A stretch of 64,000 nucleotides of DNA from Streptococcus sp. SN-1 (GTDB taxonomy: Bacteria > Bacillota > Bacilli > Lactobacillales > Streptococcaceae). Positions 1 through 9,513 of this stretch are shown piece by piece. The number at the start of each line of letters is the position of its first letter. Positions within the stretch are counted from its first letter, which is position 1. Made by a program: the position numbers and the translations under genes. A model generated the notes under the pieces. The model made no database searches and was not told where the DNA came from. It worked only from the letters and a program-made list of their open reading frames with translations. Location: positions 1,764,501-1,828,500 of the forward strand of contig NZ_AP028929.1 in the NCBI RefSeq assembly GCF_041154385.1. Reading direction: 5' to 3'.

Positions 1-503
1 GCCACAAGACAGAGGAAGCCATCAATACCATTGATGAAAAATTGACTCGTTACCTTATTACTCTTTCAAGTGAAGCCCTTAGCCAGAAAGAAAGTGAAGT
101 GCTGACCAACATCCTGGATTCATCCCGCGATTTGGAACGGATTGGGGACCACGCAGAAGCGCTAATTAACCTGACTGACTATCTTCAACGTAAAAATGTT
201 GAGTTCTCTGAAGCTGCTTTGCAGGAATTAGCCGATATCTATCAAAAAACCACTGACTTTATCAAGGATGCCCTTGATAGCGTGGAAAACAATGATATTG
301 AAAAAGCTCAAAGTCTGATTGAACGCCATAAAGAAATCAACAATATGGAACGTGTTCTTAGAAAGACTCACATCAAACGCCTCAACAAGGGTGAGTGTTC
401 AACACAAGCTGGGGTCAACTTTATCGACATTATTTCCCACTACACTCGTGTGTCAGACCACGCTATGAATCTAGCTGAAAAGGTCATTGCTGAACAAATC
501 TAA
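1..503 (+). CDS. Na/Pi-cotransporter family protein, C-terminal part (partial gene)
   Basis: The reading frame is open from the first bases of the window (codons from position 3), so the start lies outside. The visible ~166 residues are an all-helical PhoU-like domain: acidic/hydrophobic heptads, a DLERIGDHAE stretch and a second VSDHAMNLAE stretch, the paired motif typical of PhoU repeats. In Firmicutes this domain forms the cytoplasmic tail of NptA/PF02690-type sodium-phosphate cotransporters. I infer that identity from the tail alone; a free PhoU protein is the alternative. A terminator follows directly. Confidence 0.75.
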   Translation, partial: HKTEEAINTIDEKLTRYLITLSSEALSQKESEVLTNILDSSRDLERIGDHAEALINLTDYLQRKNVEFSEAALQELADIYQKTTDFIKDALDSVENNDIEKAQSLIERHKEINNMERVLRKTHIKRLNKGECSTQAGVNFIDIISHYTRVSDHAMNLAEKVIAEQI

Positions 504-510
504 GAACCAA

Positions 511-540
511 GAAGCTATCCTAAATGGGATGGCTTTTTCT
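511..540 (+). terminator. Rho-independent terminator of the Na/Pi-cotransporter gene
   Basis: An 8-bp stem (513-520 with 527-534, one G-U pair), a 6-nt loop, and a T run follow the stop codon by about 10 nt. Confidence 0.75.
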
Positions 541-576
541 TCTCCTTATCAAGAATTGCTTTTCTCTATCATATAG

Positions 577-613
577 AAAAATGCTTTGATTCACAATGGA
601 ATCAAAGCATTTT
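577..613 (-). terminator. Terminator overlapping the 3' end of the immunity-like gene
   Basis: A perfect 14-bp stem (AAAATGCTTTGATT and its complement) with an 8-nt loop. Read on the minus strand it is followed by T residues. The last codons and stop of the upstream minus-strand gene lie inside the stem. Confidence 0.8.
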
Positions 614-898
614 AAAGAGCTCCCCATACATAATCGCAGAAGCCGCGGTTCCTCTGTACTTAGCTTCTTCTCTTTTGATAAAGCGAGCCAAGTTGAGCAA
701 CTCAGGTGCCGGATGTTTGGGATTTAGGAGCAATTCACGATTGACCAGGCCTGAGAGACGAACTGCCAACAATTGCTCATTTGTAGTAGGCAGTTTTTTA
801 GCAGTCTCTAGGAGAGCAGCAACTAAATCTTCACTCAAATCATGTCGAGCATGATTGTAAAGATCTTTTATAAGGCTTTCTAGGTTTGGTTCTACCAT
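602..898 (-). CDS. Putative bacteriocin immunity protein (EntA_Immun-like)
   Basis: A 98-residue, predicted all-alpha cytoplasmic protein with no signal peptide or membrane segment. Length, helical pattern and the C-terminal block (NLARFIKREEAKYRG) resemble enterocin A-type immunity proteins, four-helix bundles that protect the producer against class IIa bacteriocins; I see no bacteriocin gene nearby, so an orphan defence role is inference. The ATG at 898 is preceded by AAGGAGG at good spacing; a GTG nine bases upstream sits inside that ribosome site and is less likely. Only 19 bp separate it from pepA, so the two are probably cotranscribed. Confidence 0.55.
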   Translation of the reverse strand: MVEPNLESLIKDLYNHARHDLSEDLVAALLETAKKLPTTNEQLLAVRLSGLVNRELLLNPKHPAPELLNLARFIKREEAKYRGTAASAIMYGELFKML

Positions 899-917
899 CC
901 CTACCACCTCCTTAAGT

Positions 918-1982
918 TTAATAATGTTTAATCAAATCAACTGTTGAACGATCCAATTTTTTCACCAAGGCTTGCAAGAAAGCTTGAGCTTCTAGGAAGT
1001 CATCCATAGCGTAGAGGGTTTGATGAGAATGGATATAACGAGCGCAAACACCGATTGTTGTAGATGGGACACCACCATTTTTCAGATGAGCTGCGCCAGC
1101 GTCTGTTCCGCCTTTACCACAGTAGTATTGGTACTTGATTCCAGCTTCTTCAGCTGTTGTCAAAAGGAAGTCCTTCATATCTGGGAGAAGCAAATGACCT
1201 GGATCATAGAAGCGAATCAAGGTTCCATCCCCAATCTTACCTTGACCTCCATAGACATCGCCAGCAGGTGAGCAGTCAACTGCTAGGAAAACTTCTGGGT
1301 CAAATTTAGTTGTAGAAGTATGAGCACCACGGAGACCAACCTCTTCTTGGACGTTAGAGCCAAGATAGAGTTCATTGCCAAGTTTTTGACCTGACAGAGC
1401 TTCCGCCAACTCGCTAACCATAAGAACACCGTAGCGGTTGTCCCAAGCTTTTGAGATAATATTTTTCTCATTGGCCGTCAAGATTGCAGAACTATCTGGT
1501 ACGATGGTGTCGCCAGGACGGATGCCAAAGCTTTCTGCCTCAGCCTTATCCGCAAAACCGCCATCAAAGACGATATCTGCAATAGCAGGCATAGTTGGAC
1601 CGCCCTTACCGCGAGTCAAATGTGGTGGAACAGAACCTGAAATCACAGGAATTTCACGACCGTCACGAGTCAAGAGTTTAAAACGTTGGCTACTAACCAC
1701 CATAGGATTCCAACCACCAATTTCTACCACACGTAAGGTACCATCTGGCTTGATTTCGCTGACCATAAAACCAACTTCATCCATATGAGAAGCGACCAAG
1801 ACGCGCGGTGCATCCGCAGCTTCTGAATGTTTAATTCCGAAAATACCACCCAAGCCATCTGTCACTACTTCATCCACGTGTGGTGTCAACTTTTCACGAA
1901 GATAGGCACGGACAGGCGCTTCATGACCTGAGATAGCAGCAAGTTCTGTTACTTCTTTGATTTTTGAAAATAATGTTGTCAT
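918..1982 (-). CDS. pepA: Glutamyl aminopeptidase, M42 family
   Basis: A 354-residue cytosolic metallo-aminopeptidase that removes N-terminal acidic (and other) residues from peptides. M42 features are all visible: the first metal-ligand motif ASHMDEVG near residue 65, WDNRYG, the catalytic/metal pair EEVGLRGA, DCSPAGD, and the distal ligand in the IHSHQ motif near the C terminus. Length is normal for the family, which assembles as a dodecameric tetrahedron. The ATG is preceded by AAGGAAC. The gene is divergent from galE and is followed by the immunity-like gene. Confidence 0.93.
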   Translation of the reverse strand: MTTLFSKIKEVTELAAISGHEAPVRAYLREKLTPHVDEVVTDGLGGIFGIKHSEAADAPRVLVASHMDEVGFMVSEIKPDGTLRVVEIGGWNPMVVSSQRFKLLTRDGREIPVISGSVPPHLTRGKGGPTMPAIADIVFDGGFADKAEAESFGIRPGDTIVPDSSAILTANEKNIISKAWDNRYGVLMVSELAEALSGQKLGNELYLGSNVQEEVGLRGAHTSTTKFDPEVFLAVDCSPAGDVYGGQGKIGDGTLIRFYDPGHLLLPDMKDFLLTTAEEAGIKYQYYCGKGGTDAGAAHLKNGGVPSTTIGVCARYIHSHQTLYAMDDFLEAQAFLQALVKKLDRSTVDLIKHY

Positions 1983-2219
1983 TTCAGTTCCTTCTTTCTT
2001 TCATCCATTTTACCACTTTTTATAGGAGAAGGATAGCGGGAAGGTGGATTTCTAAATTAGTATCTTAGTCTTACTGTATCTTAGAAAAAGCTTGTATTTT
2101 CTTGCATGTGATATAAAATCCAAGAAACATTCCAAGATTAACTCGAAACTTTATTTCCAAACAAAAAACAATTTAATTCCAAAATCGTTCAATTTTTTCA
2201 TGAAATTTACAGAAAATAG

Positions 2220-2248
2220 TTGACTTTCCTTTCTTCTTTCTTTAAAAT
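2220..2248 (+). promoter_or_regulatory. Promoter of galE
   Basis: TTGACT (2220-2225), a 17-bp spacer and TAAAAT (2243-2248), about 30 bp upstream of the galE ATG. The rest of the pepA-galE intergenic region (1983-2219) is AT-rich and holds nothing else I recognise. Confidence 0.7.
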
Positions 2249-2277
2249 AGTACAAAACTAGAAAAAGGAAAAAAATC

Positions 2278-3276
2278 ATGACCAAAACAATTCTTGTTAC
2301 AGGTGGGGCTGGGTACATTGGCTCCCATACCGTTAAAGCTCTTTTAAATGCTGGCTACAAGGTGCATGTCTTAGATAATCTTTCTACAGGAAATCGTTCA
2401 GCTGTAGATAGTCGTGCTAGCTTTAAACAACTGGATGTTTATGATTCTAGTGCTCTAAAAGCTTACTTAGAAGAAAATCAGATTGATGCTGTTCTGCATT
2501 GTGCAGGTGAGATTGTTGTGAGCGAAAGTATTGAAAATCCAAGTAAATACTTCACTGCCAATGTTGCGGGTATGAACCAAGTTCTCAAAGTCTTATCTGA
2601 AGTTGGCATTCAAAAAATCATGTTCTCTTCGACTGCTTCCCTCTATGGTAATAACTGTATTGACAAGCCAGCAACTGAAGATACCCTGCTCGACCCTGTC
2701 AATCCTTATGCAGAGACAAAACTGATGGGTGAACGAATGATTTACTGGATGGCCAATCGCTACGACTGGAAATATGTCATTTTCCGTTACTTTAATGTTG
2801 CTGGAGCTGAAATGGATGCTTCAAACGGTCTGCGAGTGAAAAATCCAACTCATATCATTCCCAACATCAACAAGACCGCATTGGGACAAAATGATAGCCT
2901 GAAAATATTTGGAGATGACTATGATACACGTGATGGTTCATGTATTCGAGATTACATTCATGTCTTGGACCTTGCACAGGCTCATGTTAAAGGAATGAAC
3001 TACCTATTTCAAGAAGACAGTTCTTCTCAAATCTTTAACTTAGGAACTGAAAAAGGCTATACCGTCAAAGAAATCTTTAAAACTGCTGAAGAATTACTGA
3101 ATCAAAAAATACCACACGAAATTGTTGCTCGTCGTGCTGGTGACCCAGCTAGCGTCCTAGCAGACGCATCAAAAGCTAAAAAATATCTTGATTGGCAGGC
3201 TAGCTACTCCCTCGAAGATATTATTTTATCAGATTATCGTTGGCGTGTTAAAGAAGGCAAAAACATTTTGGAATAG
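2278..3276 (+). CDS. galE: UDP-glucose 4-epimerase
   Basis: A 332-residue short-chain dehydrogenase/reductase that interconverts UDP-glucose and UDP-galactose with tightly bound NAD, feeding Leloir metabolism and surface polysaccharides. The N terminus has the Rossmann motif TGGAGYIGSH (residues 8-17). The catalytic set is present: SSTAS around 117-121 and the YxxxK pair at Tyr144/Lys148. The substrate-binding C-terminal half carries the expected RxGD motif (RRAGDPA). The gene stands alone between its own promoter and a terminator, with no galK or galT beside it, so a role in glycan supply is as likely as in galactose use. Confidence 0.93.
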   Translation: MTKTILVTGGAGYIGSHTVKALLNAGYKVHVLDNLSTGNRSAVDSRASFKQLDVYDSSALKAYLEENQIDAVLHCAGEIVVSESIENPSKYFTANVAGMNQVLKVLSEVGIQKIMFSSTASLYGNNCIDKPATEDTLLDPVNPYAETKLMGERMIYWMANRYDWKYVIFRYFNVAGAEMDASNGLRVKNPTHIIPNINKTALGQNDSLKIFGDDYDTRDGSCIRDYIHVLDLAQAHVKGMNYLFQEDSSSQIFNLGTEKGYTVKEIFKTAEELLNQKIPHEIVARRAGDPASVLADASKAKKYLDWQASYSLEDIILSDYRWRVKEGKNILE

Positions 3277-3279
3277 GAT

Positions 3280-3318
3280 AACAAAGGAGAAAGCCTTGGC
3301 GCTCTCTCCTTGTTTTAT
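3280..3318 (+). terminator. Terminator of galE
   Basis: AACAAAGGAGA pairs with TCTCCTTGTTT across a GC-containing loop, with one bulge, followed by T-rich sequence. Confidence 0.7.
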
Positions 3319-3341
3319 TCATTAAATTGTCAGAAAATTTA

Positions 3342-3370
3342 TTGACAGATTAAATAAATCATGTTACAGT
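3342..3370 (+). promoter_or_regulatory. Promoter of the piu operon
   Basis: TTGACA (3342-3347), 17-bp spacer and TACAGT (3365-3370), 50 bp before the piuB start. No clear metal-repressor operator could be picked out by eye. Confidence 0.65.
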
Positions 3371-3419
3371 AATATCCGCAGGTATCTTTCGGTACCAAAT
3401 CTACATGAAAGGATGGGGT

Positions 3420-4379
3420 ATGAAACTTTCTCATTATTTAATTGGCTTACTTCTACTCCTAGTCTTTCTCTCTATTAGCATTGGAACCAGTGATTTTTCA
3501 TGGGGAAAGCTCTTTGCACTGGATCATGAAACTTGGCTTCTCCTTCAAGAATCCCGTCTCCCAAGAACCATCAGTATTCTCCTGACGGCCTCTAGTATGA
3601 GTATGGCAGGACTTCTCATGCAGACTATCACTCAAAATCAGTTTGCTGCTCCAAGCACAGTTGGAACGACTGAAGCTGCCAAACTGGGAATGGTATTGAG
3701 CCTCTTTGTCTTTCCGTCGGCTAGTCTGACCCAAAAGATGCTCTTCGCTTTTGTTTCATCCATCGTATTCACCCTCTTCTTCCTAGCCTTTATGACCATT
3801 TTTACTATAAAGGAAAGGTGGATGTTACCTCTGATTGGGATCATCTATAGCGGGATTATCGGTTCTGTGACAGAAGTTATCGCCTACCGTTTCAATCTGG
3901 TTCAGAGTATGACAGCTTGGACCCAGGGCTCCTTCTCCATGATTCAGACCCATCAGTATGAGTGGCTTTTCTTAGGCCTCATCATCCTGATAGCCGTTTG
4001 GAAATTATCCCAAACCTTTACCATCATGAATCTGGGCAAGGAAACCAGTGAGAGTTTGGGGATTTCTTACTCCCTACTTGAAAAACTGGCCCTCTTTCTG
4101 GTGGCACTAACGACTAGTGTCACCATGATTACCGTGGGTGGCTTGCCATTTCTCGGAGTTATTGTCCCCAATCTTGTTCGCAAGCGCTATGGAGATAATC
4201 TAAGCCAGACCAAACTCATGGTCGCACTAGTCGGTGCCAATCTGGTCCTAGCCTGCGACATCCTATCCCGAGTTCTGATTCGGCCCTATGAGCTGTCTGT
4301 CAGTCTTCTACTAGGAATCATTGGTAGCCTCGTCTTTATCCTACTTCTCTGGAGAGGGGGACGAAAAGATGCAGTTTAA
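3420..4379 (+). CDS. piuB: Iron-compound ABC transporter permease PiuB
   Basis: A FecCD-family integral membrane protein of about 319 residues with roughly nine to ten hydrophobic segments. It forms half of the channel of the Piu importer, which takes up haem and iron complexes. The family glycine-rich EAA-like loop (LGKETSESLGISY) and GGLPFLGVIVPNLVR, typical of BtuC/FecCD coupling regions, are visible. I chose the ATG at 3420 because AAAGGA lies 6 nt upstream; an in-frame ATG at 3405 overlaps that ribosome site. It overlaps piuC by 11 bp. Confidence 0.9.
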   Translation: MKLSHYLIGLLLLLVFLSISIGTSDFSWGKLFALDHETWLLLQESRLPRTISILLTASSMSMAGLLMQTITQNQFAAPSTVGTTEAAKLGMVLSLFVFPSASLTQKMLFAFVSSIVFTLFFLAFMTIFTIKERWMLPLIGIIYSGIIGSVTEVIAYRFNLVQSMTAWTQGSFSMIQTHQYEWLFLGLIILIAVWKLSQTFTIMNLGKETSESLGISYSLLEKLALFLVALTTSVTMITVGGLPFLGVIVPNLVRKRYGDNLSQTKLMVALVGANLVLACDILSRVLIRPYELSVSLLLGIIGSLVFILLLWRGGRKDAV

Positions 4380-5325
4380 AAGCAAACATACCAAACTCTT
4401 CGGTCTTCTCATTATTCTGGCCATCGGAGCTTGTCTCCTCTATTTTTGGCCCATTACTCACCTATCTGTCTTTGCTTGGAAGTTGCGTTCCCAAAAGATC
4501 ATTGTTTATCTCTTGGTAGCTATCGCGACTGGGATTTCGACCATTAGTTTTCAAACCCTGACGGAAAATCGTTTCCTGACGCCAAGTATTTTAGGAATCG
4601 AATCCTTCTACGTCCTACTGCAAACTCTACTACTGGTTTTTGAAAGCAAGTTTCTTCAACTTGGCAAGTCCCCTATTTTAGAATTCCTAGTTTTGTTTCT
4701 GCTTCAATCCCTCTTCTTTCTTGCCTTACAAGGCTACTTGAAGACACTGATGAAGCAAGATTTGGTCTTCATCCTGCTAATCTGTCTAGCACTCGGAAGT
4801 CTCTTTCGAAATATCAGTACCTTCCTTCAGGTCTTGATGGATCCAAATGAATACGATAAACTGCAGAACAGTCTCTTTGCCTCCTTTCAGCATCTCAACA
4901 CTTCCATCCTAGCCATTGGTTCTCTGATTATCCTTGCTTTGACCATCTTTTTCTTTCGGAAAGCAGTCATTCTGGATGTCTTGCACCTGCAAAGAGAAAC
5001 GGCTCAAATATTGGGGCTCAATGTGGAAAAAGAACAGAGAGAACTCCTCTGGGGCATCGTGCTTTTGACTTCAACAGCCACCGCCTTGGTAGGTCCTATG
5101 GCTTTCTTCGGCTTTATGCTGTCCAACCTCACCTACCTGATTGTCAAAGACTATCGGCACAAGTTACTCTTTATCGTAGCCATTCTGGTTGGATTTATTA
5201 GCTTGACCTTGGGGCAGGCCCTGATTGAACGAGTCTTTGCACTGGAAATTCGCATCAGCATGATCATCGAGAGCGTAGGTGGTCTCTTATTCTTTATCTT
5301 ACTATACAGGAGGGCGCGTCAGTGA
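4369..5325 (+). CDS. piuC: Iron-compound ABC transporter permease PiuC
   Basis: The second FecCD-family permease, about 318 residues and strongly hydrophobic throughout, paired with PiuB to form the heterodimeric membrane channel. The LQRETAQILGLNV coupling-loop motif and VGPMAFFGFMLSNL correspond to the conserved regions in PiuB. The ATG at 4369 is preceded by GGAGAGGGGG inside the end of piuB; an upstream TTG in the same frame has no ribosome site. It overlaps piuD by 4 bp, indicating translational coupling. Confidence 0.9.
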   Translation: MQFKSKHTKLFGLLIILAIGACLLYFWPITHLSVFAWKLRSQKIIVYLLVAIATGISTISFQTLTENRFLTPSILGIESFYVLLQTLLLVFESKFLQLGKSPILEFLVLFLLQSLFFLALQGYLKTLMKQDLVFILLICLALGSLFRNISTFLQVLMDPNEYDKLQNSLFASFQHLNTSILAIGSLIILALTIFFFRKAVILDVLHLQRETAQILGLNVEKEQRELLWGIVLLTSTATALVGPMAFFGFMLSNLTYLIVKDYRHKLLFIVAILVGFISLTLGQALIERVFALEIRISMIIESVGGLLFFILLYRRARQ

Positions 5326-6074
5326 AACTGGAAAACATTGACAAATCCATTCAAAAACAGGATATTTTGCAAGGTATTACGCTTGAAGTCAGTCCTCAGA
5401 AACTGACAGCCTTTATTGGTCCAAATGGTGCTGGAAAATCAACTCTCCTCTCCATTATGAGCAGACTGACCAAGAAGGATCAGGGAATACTCAGTATCAA
5501 AGGTCGTGAAATCGAGAGTTGGAATTCCCAAGAACTAGCCAAAGAGCTAACCATTCTAAAGCAGAAAATCAATTACCAAGCCAAATTGACTGTTGAAGAA
5601 TTAGTCAGTTTTGGACGTTTTCCCTACAGCCGTGGTCGACTGAGAGCAGAAGACTGGGAAAAAATCCGAGAAACTCTGGACTATCTGGAACTGACCAACT
5701 TAAAAGACCGCTACATCGATAGCCTGTCTGGAGGCCAGCTGCAACGTGTCTCTATCGCTATGATCCTAGCCCAGGATACGGATTTTATCTTACTAGACGA
5801 ACCGCTCAACAATCTCGATATCAAGCAAAGCGTCAGCATGATGCAGATTCTCAAGCGACTGGTGGAGGAACTCGGAAAGACCATTATCATCGTCCTCCAC
5901 GATATCAACATGGCCAGCCAGTATGCAGATGAAATTGTCGCCTTCAAGGACGGTCATGTCTTTAGCAAGGGAAGAACAAATCAAATCATGCAGGCTGACC
6001 TGCTCAGTCAACTTTACGAGATTCCCATCACACTGGCGGATATCAATGGCAAAAAGATCTGTATCTATAGCTAG
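5322..6074 (+). CDS. piuD: Iron-compound ABC transporter ATPase PiuD
   Basis: A 250-residue ATPase that powers the PiuBC channel. Walker A GPNGAGKST is at 33-41, the signature LSGGQ at 135-139, Walker B ends LLDE at 157-160, followed by the D-loop (NNLD) and the H-loop (VLHD). It starts with GTG at 5322 behind AGGAGGG and overlaps the end of piuC. The C-terminal extension matches the FepC/FhuC subfamily of siderophore and haem importers. Confidence 0.93.
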   Translation: MKLENIDKSIQKQDILQGITLEVSPQKLTAFIGPNGAGKSTLLSIMSRLTKKDQGILSIKGREIESWNSQELAKELTILKQKINYQAKLTVEELVSFGRFPYSRGRLRAEDWEKIRETLDYLELTNLKDRYIDSLSGGQLQRVSIAMILAQDTDFILLDEPLNNLDIKQSVSMMQILKRLVEELGKTIIIVLHDINMASQYADEIVAFKDGHVFSKGRTNQIMQADLLSQLYEIPITLADINGKKICIYS

Positions 6075-6169
6075 TAACATAGAAGCTCAAGTTAGAGAAC
6101 CTTCAGTCTCTTAGTCAATAAAACCTAGAGACTCCCTAAATCGTTATCACATTTTAAAAAGGAGAAATC

Positions 6170-7135
6170 ATGAAAACATCCCTTAAACTTTACCTCACTG
6201 CCCTAATAGCCAGTTTCTTGCTCCTACTTGGTGCATGTAGTACAAACTCAAGCACTAGTAAGACGGAGTCAAGTAGCTCTGCTCCAACAGAGGTAACCAT
6301 TAAAAATTCACTAGGTGTAGTCACACTTTCAAAAGTCCCTGAAAAGATTGTGACCTTTGACCTCGGTGCTGCGGATACTATTCGCGCTTTAGGTTTTGAA
6401 AAGAATATCGTCGGAATGCCTACAAAAACTGTTCCGACTTATCTAAAAGACCTAGCTGGAAAAGTTAAAAATGTTGGTTCTATGGTTGAGCCAGACCTAG
6501 AAGCCCTTGCTGCTCTTGAACCAGACCTAATTATCGCTTCACCACGTACCCAAAAATTCGTAGATAAGTTCAACGAAATCGCTCCGACTGTTCTCTTCCA
6601 AGCAGGCAAAGATGACTACTGGACTTCTACCAAGACTAATATCGAATCCCTAGCAAGCGCCTTCGGTGAAACTGGTACACAGAAAGCCAAGGAAGAATTG
6701 GCCAAGCTAGACAAGAACATCCAAGAAGTCGCTACTAAAAATGAAAGCTCTGACAAAAAAGCCCTTGCCATCCTCCTCAACGAAGGAAAAATGGCTGCCT
6801 TTGGTGCCCAATCTCGTTTCTCTTTCTTGTACCAAACCTTGAAATTCAAGCCAACTGATACTCAATTTGAAGATTCTCGCCACGGACAAGAAGTCAGCTT
6901 TGAAAGTGTCAAAGAAATCAATCCTGACATCCTCTTTGTCATCAACCGTACCCTTGCCATCGGTGGGGACAACTCTAGCAACGACGGTGTCCTAGAAAAT
7001 GCCCTTATCGCTGAAACTCCTGCTGCTAAAAATGGCAAGATTATCCAACTAACACCAGACCTCTGGTATCTAAGCGGAGGCGGACTTGAATCAACCAAAC
7101 TTATGATTGAAGACGCACAAAAAGCCTTGAAATAA
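6170..7135 (+). CDS. piuA: Iron-compound-binding lipoprotein PiuA
   Basis: A 321-residue surface receptor that binds iron-loaded ligands and delivers them to PiuBC. The lipobox LGAC places the lipidated cysteine at residue 23, followed by a Ser/Thr-rich linker. The rest has the FepB/TroA-like two-lobed fold pattern (DLGAADTIRALG, GSMVEPDLEALAALEPDLII). In pneumococcus this protein (Piu/Pit1A family) is an iron-uptake virulence factor and vaccine candidate. A 95-bp gap separates it from piuD, with AAAGGAG before the ATG, and a strong terminator closes the operon. Confidence 0.93.
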   Translation: MKTSLKLYLTALIASFLLLLGACSTNSSTSKTESSSSAPTEVTIKNSLGVVTLSKVPEKIVTFDLGAADTIRALGFEKNIVGMPTKTVPTYLKDLAGKVKNVGSMVEPDLEALAALEPDLIIASPRTQKFVDKFNEIAPTVLFQAGKDDYWTSTKTNIESLASAFGETGTQKAKEELAKLDKNIQEVATKNESSDKKALAILLNEGKMAAFGAQSRFSFLYQTLKFKPTDTQFEDSRHGQEVSFESVKEINPDILFVINRTLAIGGDNSSNDGVLENALIAETPAAKNGKIIQLTPDLWYLSGGGLESTKLMIEDAQKALK

Positions 7136-7164
7136 GCTACTTTAAACTCAATCACATCTTTACA

Positions 7165-7221
7165 TGATAAAACGCATCCTATCAAGCTCACTCAAACCTG
7201 ATAGGATGCGTTTTTATCATT
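7165..7221. terminator. Bidirectional terminator between piuA and yidD
   Basis: A stem of about 18 bp (7167-7184 with 7199-7217), fully paired over AAACGCATCCTATCA, with T runs on both sides. It ends the plus-strand piu operon and the minus-strand murI-yidD operon. Confidence 0.85.
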
Positions 7222-7245
7222 TCACTAAAATATTTTTACCCAGCC

Positions 7246-7488
7246 TCATTTTTCTTCTTGATTCCGTTTGAGGGAAAAGTGGTCTGGGACGGGGTCATTA
7301 CCTGTTTTCGACCAGGGATGGCAACGTAAAATCCGAGCCAAACCCATCAAGACACCCTTAAAGCCATGTTTTTCAATAGCCTCAATCATATAGTTGGAAC
7401 AAGTCGGCTCAAAGCGACAAGAGGGTGGAAAGGCTGGCGAGATAAAACGTTGGTAAAAGCGTACTGGCGCTATTAAGATTCGTCTCAT
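7246..7488 (-). CDS. yidD: Membrane protein insertion efficiency factor YidD
   Basis: An 80-residue protein of the YidD/haemolytic-domain family, which assists YidC-dependent insertion of membrane proteins at the inner face of the membrane. Diagnostic motifs are present: the amphipathic N terminus ([15 protein letters not shown]), [10 protein letters not shown] near 25-34 and ILRCHPW. Its ATG overlaps the rluB stop by one base (TAATG), so it is the last gene of the murI operon. The yidC gene itself is at 41698. Confidence 0.9.
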   Translation of the reverse strand: MRRILIAPVRFYQRFISPAFPPSCRFEPTCSNYMIEAIEKHGFKGVLMGLARILRCHPWSKTGNDPVPDHFSLKRNQEEK

Positions 7489-8210
7489 TATTTCTTGGTT
7501 ACAGCCATGGTGTGTAGTTGGCTGATTTCTTTTTTATTCAGACGACGGGATTCACCTGGACGAAGGCCTGTCAAGTCTAGGTGCCCAAAACGTGTACGCG
7601 ACAACTTGTCCACTTGAAGACCAACAGCTTCAAACATTTTTTTAACCTGATGGTTACGCCCTTCATGGATAGTCAACTGCACCACAGAGCGATTTTTAAC
7701 TGGGTCCACTTTGAGAATTTCATAAACAGCTGGCTTGGTTTTCTTGCCATCAATCTCAAGTCCACGGGTCAAGGGGCGGAGATTGTCCTTATTGGCCACA
7801 CCTTTAACACGCGCGACATAGACCTTATCAATTTCATTACGGGGGTGAATCATCTCATCCGTAAAGTCTCCATCATTGGTCAAAATCAAGACTCCTGATG
7901 TATCCCAGTCCAAACGACCTACAGGGTAGATGCGCTCTTTCACGTTGGGCAAGAGGTCGACAACCGTCTTGCGGCCCTTGTCATCTGTCACACTGGAAAT
8001 GACACCGCGTGGTTTGTTAAGTAGATAATAGACCTTTTCTTCGTTGTAGATAGGCTGACCTTCAACTTCGACCTTGTCACCAGACTTGATGGTCGTTGCT
8101 AGTTCACGTACCACCTGGCCGTTGACCGTCACCAAACCTTGCTTGATCAGCTCTTCTGCTTTTCTCCTACTGGCCACACCTGCGTGGGCAATATACTTAT
8201 TGATTCTCAT
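7488..8210 (-). CDS. rluB: Ribosomal large subunit pseudouridine synthase, RluB/RsuA family
   Basis: A 240-residue enzyme that isomerises a uridine in 23S rRNA helix 93 region (the B. subtilis and E. coli RluB role). An N-terminal S4 RNA-binding domain covers residues 1-60. The catalytic motif [18 protein letters not shown] holds the nucleophile Asp101, and [15 protein letters not shown] is the conserved C-terminal block. It overlaps scpB by 14 bp, a gene pairing common in Firmicutes (scpA-scpB-rluB). Confidence 0.9.
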   Translation of the reverse strand: MRINKYIAHAGVASRRKAEELIKQGLVTVNGQVVRELATTIKSGDKVEVEGQPIYNEEKVYYLLNKPRGVISSVTDDKGRKTVVDLLPNVKERIYPVGRLDWDTSGVLILTNDGDFTDEMIHPRNEIDKVYVARVKGVANKDNLRPLTRGLEIDGKKTKPAVYEILKVDPVKNRSVVQLTIHEGRNHQVKKMFEAVGLQVDKLSRTRFGHLDLTGLRPGESRRLNKKEISQLHTMAVTKK

Positions 8211-8766
8211 CTTCTTCTATCCTTTCACCAAATAATTGGCTTTCTTGGGCTTGAATCTCAAGCTCATCAATCACTGGTAATTCTTCTAAATGGTTTATCC
8301 CCATGTAATCTAGGAAATAATCTGTAGTCACATAGAGGTTGGGGCGCCCCAACACTTCTTTTTTCCCGTCTTCCTTTATCAGGTCAAAAGCCTGCAACTT
8401 TGCCAAGGCCCCACTCGAGTTGACCCCACGGATGGCATCAATTTCTATTCGTGTGATAGGCTGTTTGTAGGCAATGATGGACAAGGTCTCAAGAGCTGCC
8501 CGAGACAAGCTCTGGTTGATAGGTGCCTTAGAGTATTCCTTCAAAATCTCTACAAATTGAGGCTTGGTCACCAATCTATAAGCTCCCCCTGTCTCAATCA
8601 GAGCCAAACTGGAATCTGGGTCCTTTTCATACTTCTGGGCTAATTTTTCTAAACTCTGTTGGATGCCTGTCGGTGGCAGAGAGAGGAGTTCAGCTAACTG
8701 GCGGACTCTAATCCCATCTTCACCCGCTACAAACAAGAGCGCTTCTATTTTTGCTAAAGTACTCAT
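8197..8766 (-). CDS. scpB: Segregation and condensation protein B
   Basis: A 189-residue winged-helix protein that dimerises and binds the middle of the ScpA kleisin, forming the non-SMC part of the bacterial condensin Smc-ScpAB. Family hallmarks are the N-terminal [14 protein letters not shown] and the central block [23 protein letters not shown]. An acidic C-terminal tail is normal. It follows scpA by 18 bp and overlaps rluB. Confidence 0.93.
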   Translation of the reverse strand: MSTLAKIEALLFVAGEDGIRVRQLAELLSLPPTGIQQSLEKLAQKYEKDPDSSLALIETGGAYRLVTKPQFVEILKEYSKAPINQSLSRAALETLSIIAYKQPITRIEIDAIRGVNSSGALAKLQAFDLIKEDGKKEVLGRPNLYVTTDYFLDYMGINHLEELPVIDELEIQAQESQLFGERIEEDENQ

Positions 8767-8784
8767 CTTTCCTCTCTATCAAGT

Positions 8785-9513
8785 CTAGCTTTGGGCCACT
8801 TGACTTTCTTCCTTCTTTTCCATGAGATAGATATCTCCGAAACTCTCCTCTTGCACAAGAATCAGCTCCTGGGTTTTGATTAACTCTAGGGTTGCCAAAA
8901 AGAGGGTGATAACCTCTTGGACATTCTGGGCTTCCTTGAACAAATCCTGCAAGCGCAATTGATCTCGTCCAGCCAAGGACTCTTTCACGATAACCATCAT
9001 GTCCTCAATCTTATACTCATCCCGCAGGATAGTCGTATGATTCTGTTCAAACTCCTCTTTTTTCTTGGCTAGGATATTTGAAAAAGCCAAAAAGAGGTCA
9101 ATGGTCGTCTTGTCATGCACAAGCTCCGCATCTTCGTAAATCAATTCTGTCGGCGCTTTGGAATAGTGCTGGGCCCGTTCTTGGTGCTTGGCTTCCAAGT
9201 GTTCACCCAAGAGCTTGAATTTGCGGTATTCTTCGATTTGGGAGAGAAGATCCTGCTCTAGGTCATCCTCCAAGTTTGTCACTTCTGCTACCTTTGGAAG
9301 AAGCTTGCGGCTCTTGATCAGCATGAGCTGACTGGCCATAACCATGTACTCACCCGTCACTTCCAAACGCATAGCCTGCAGAGTTGAGACATAGGCTAGA
9401 TACTGTTCGATGACCTCCGTAATAGGCACATCGTAGATATCCATCTGGTACTTCGAAACCAGGTGCAAGAGCAAGTCCAGGGGCCCTTCAAAATCTTTTA
9501 ATTTAATATCCAT
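8785..9513 (-). CDS. scpA: Segregation and condensation protein A (kleisin)
   Basis: A 242-residue kleisin bridging the Smc heads. The N-terminal motif [24 protein letters not shown] is diagnostic. The middle is charged and helical, and the C-terminal winged helix ([22 protein letters not shown]) is complete. Its ATG shares one base with the stop of the XerD-like gene, so chromosome-organising genes are translationally coupled here. Confidence 0.94.
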   Translation of the reverse strand: MDIKLKDFEGPLDLLLHLVSKYQMDIYDVPITEVIEQYLAYVSTLQAMRLEVTGEYMVMASQLMLIKSRKLLPKVAEVTNLEDDLEQDLLSQIEEYRKFKLLGEHLEAKHQERAQHYSKAPTELIYEDAELVHDKTTIDLFLAFSNILAKKKEEFEQNHTTILRDEYKIEDMMVIVKESLAGRDQLRLQDLFKEAQNVQEVITLFLATLELIKTQELILVQEESFGDIYLMEKKEESQVAQS

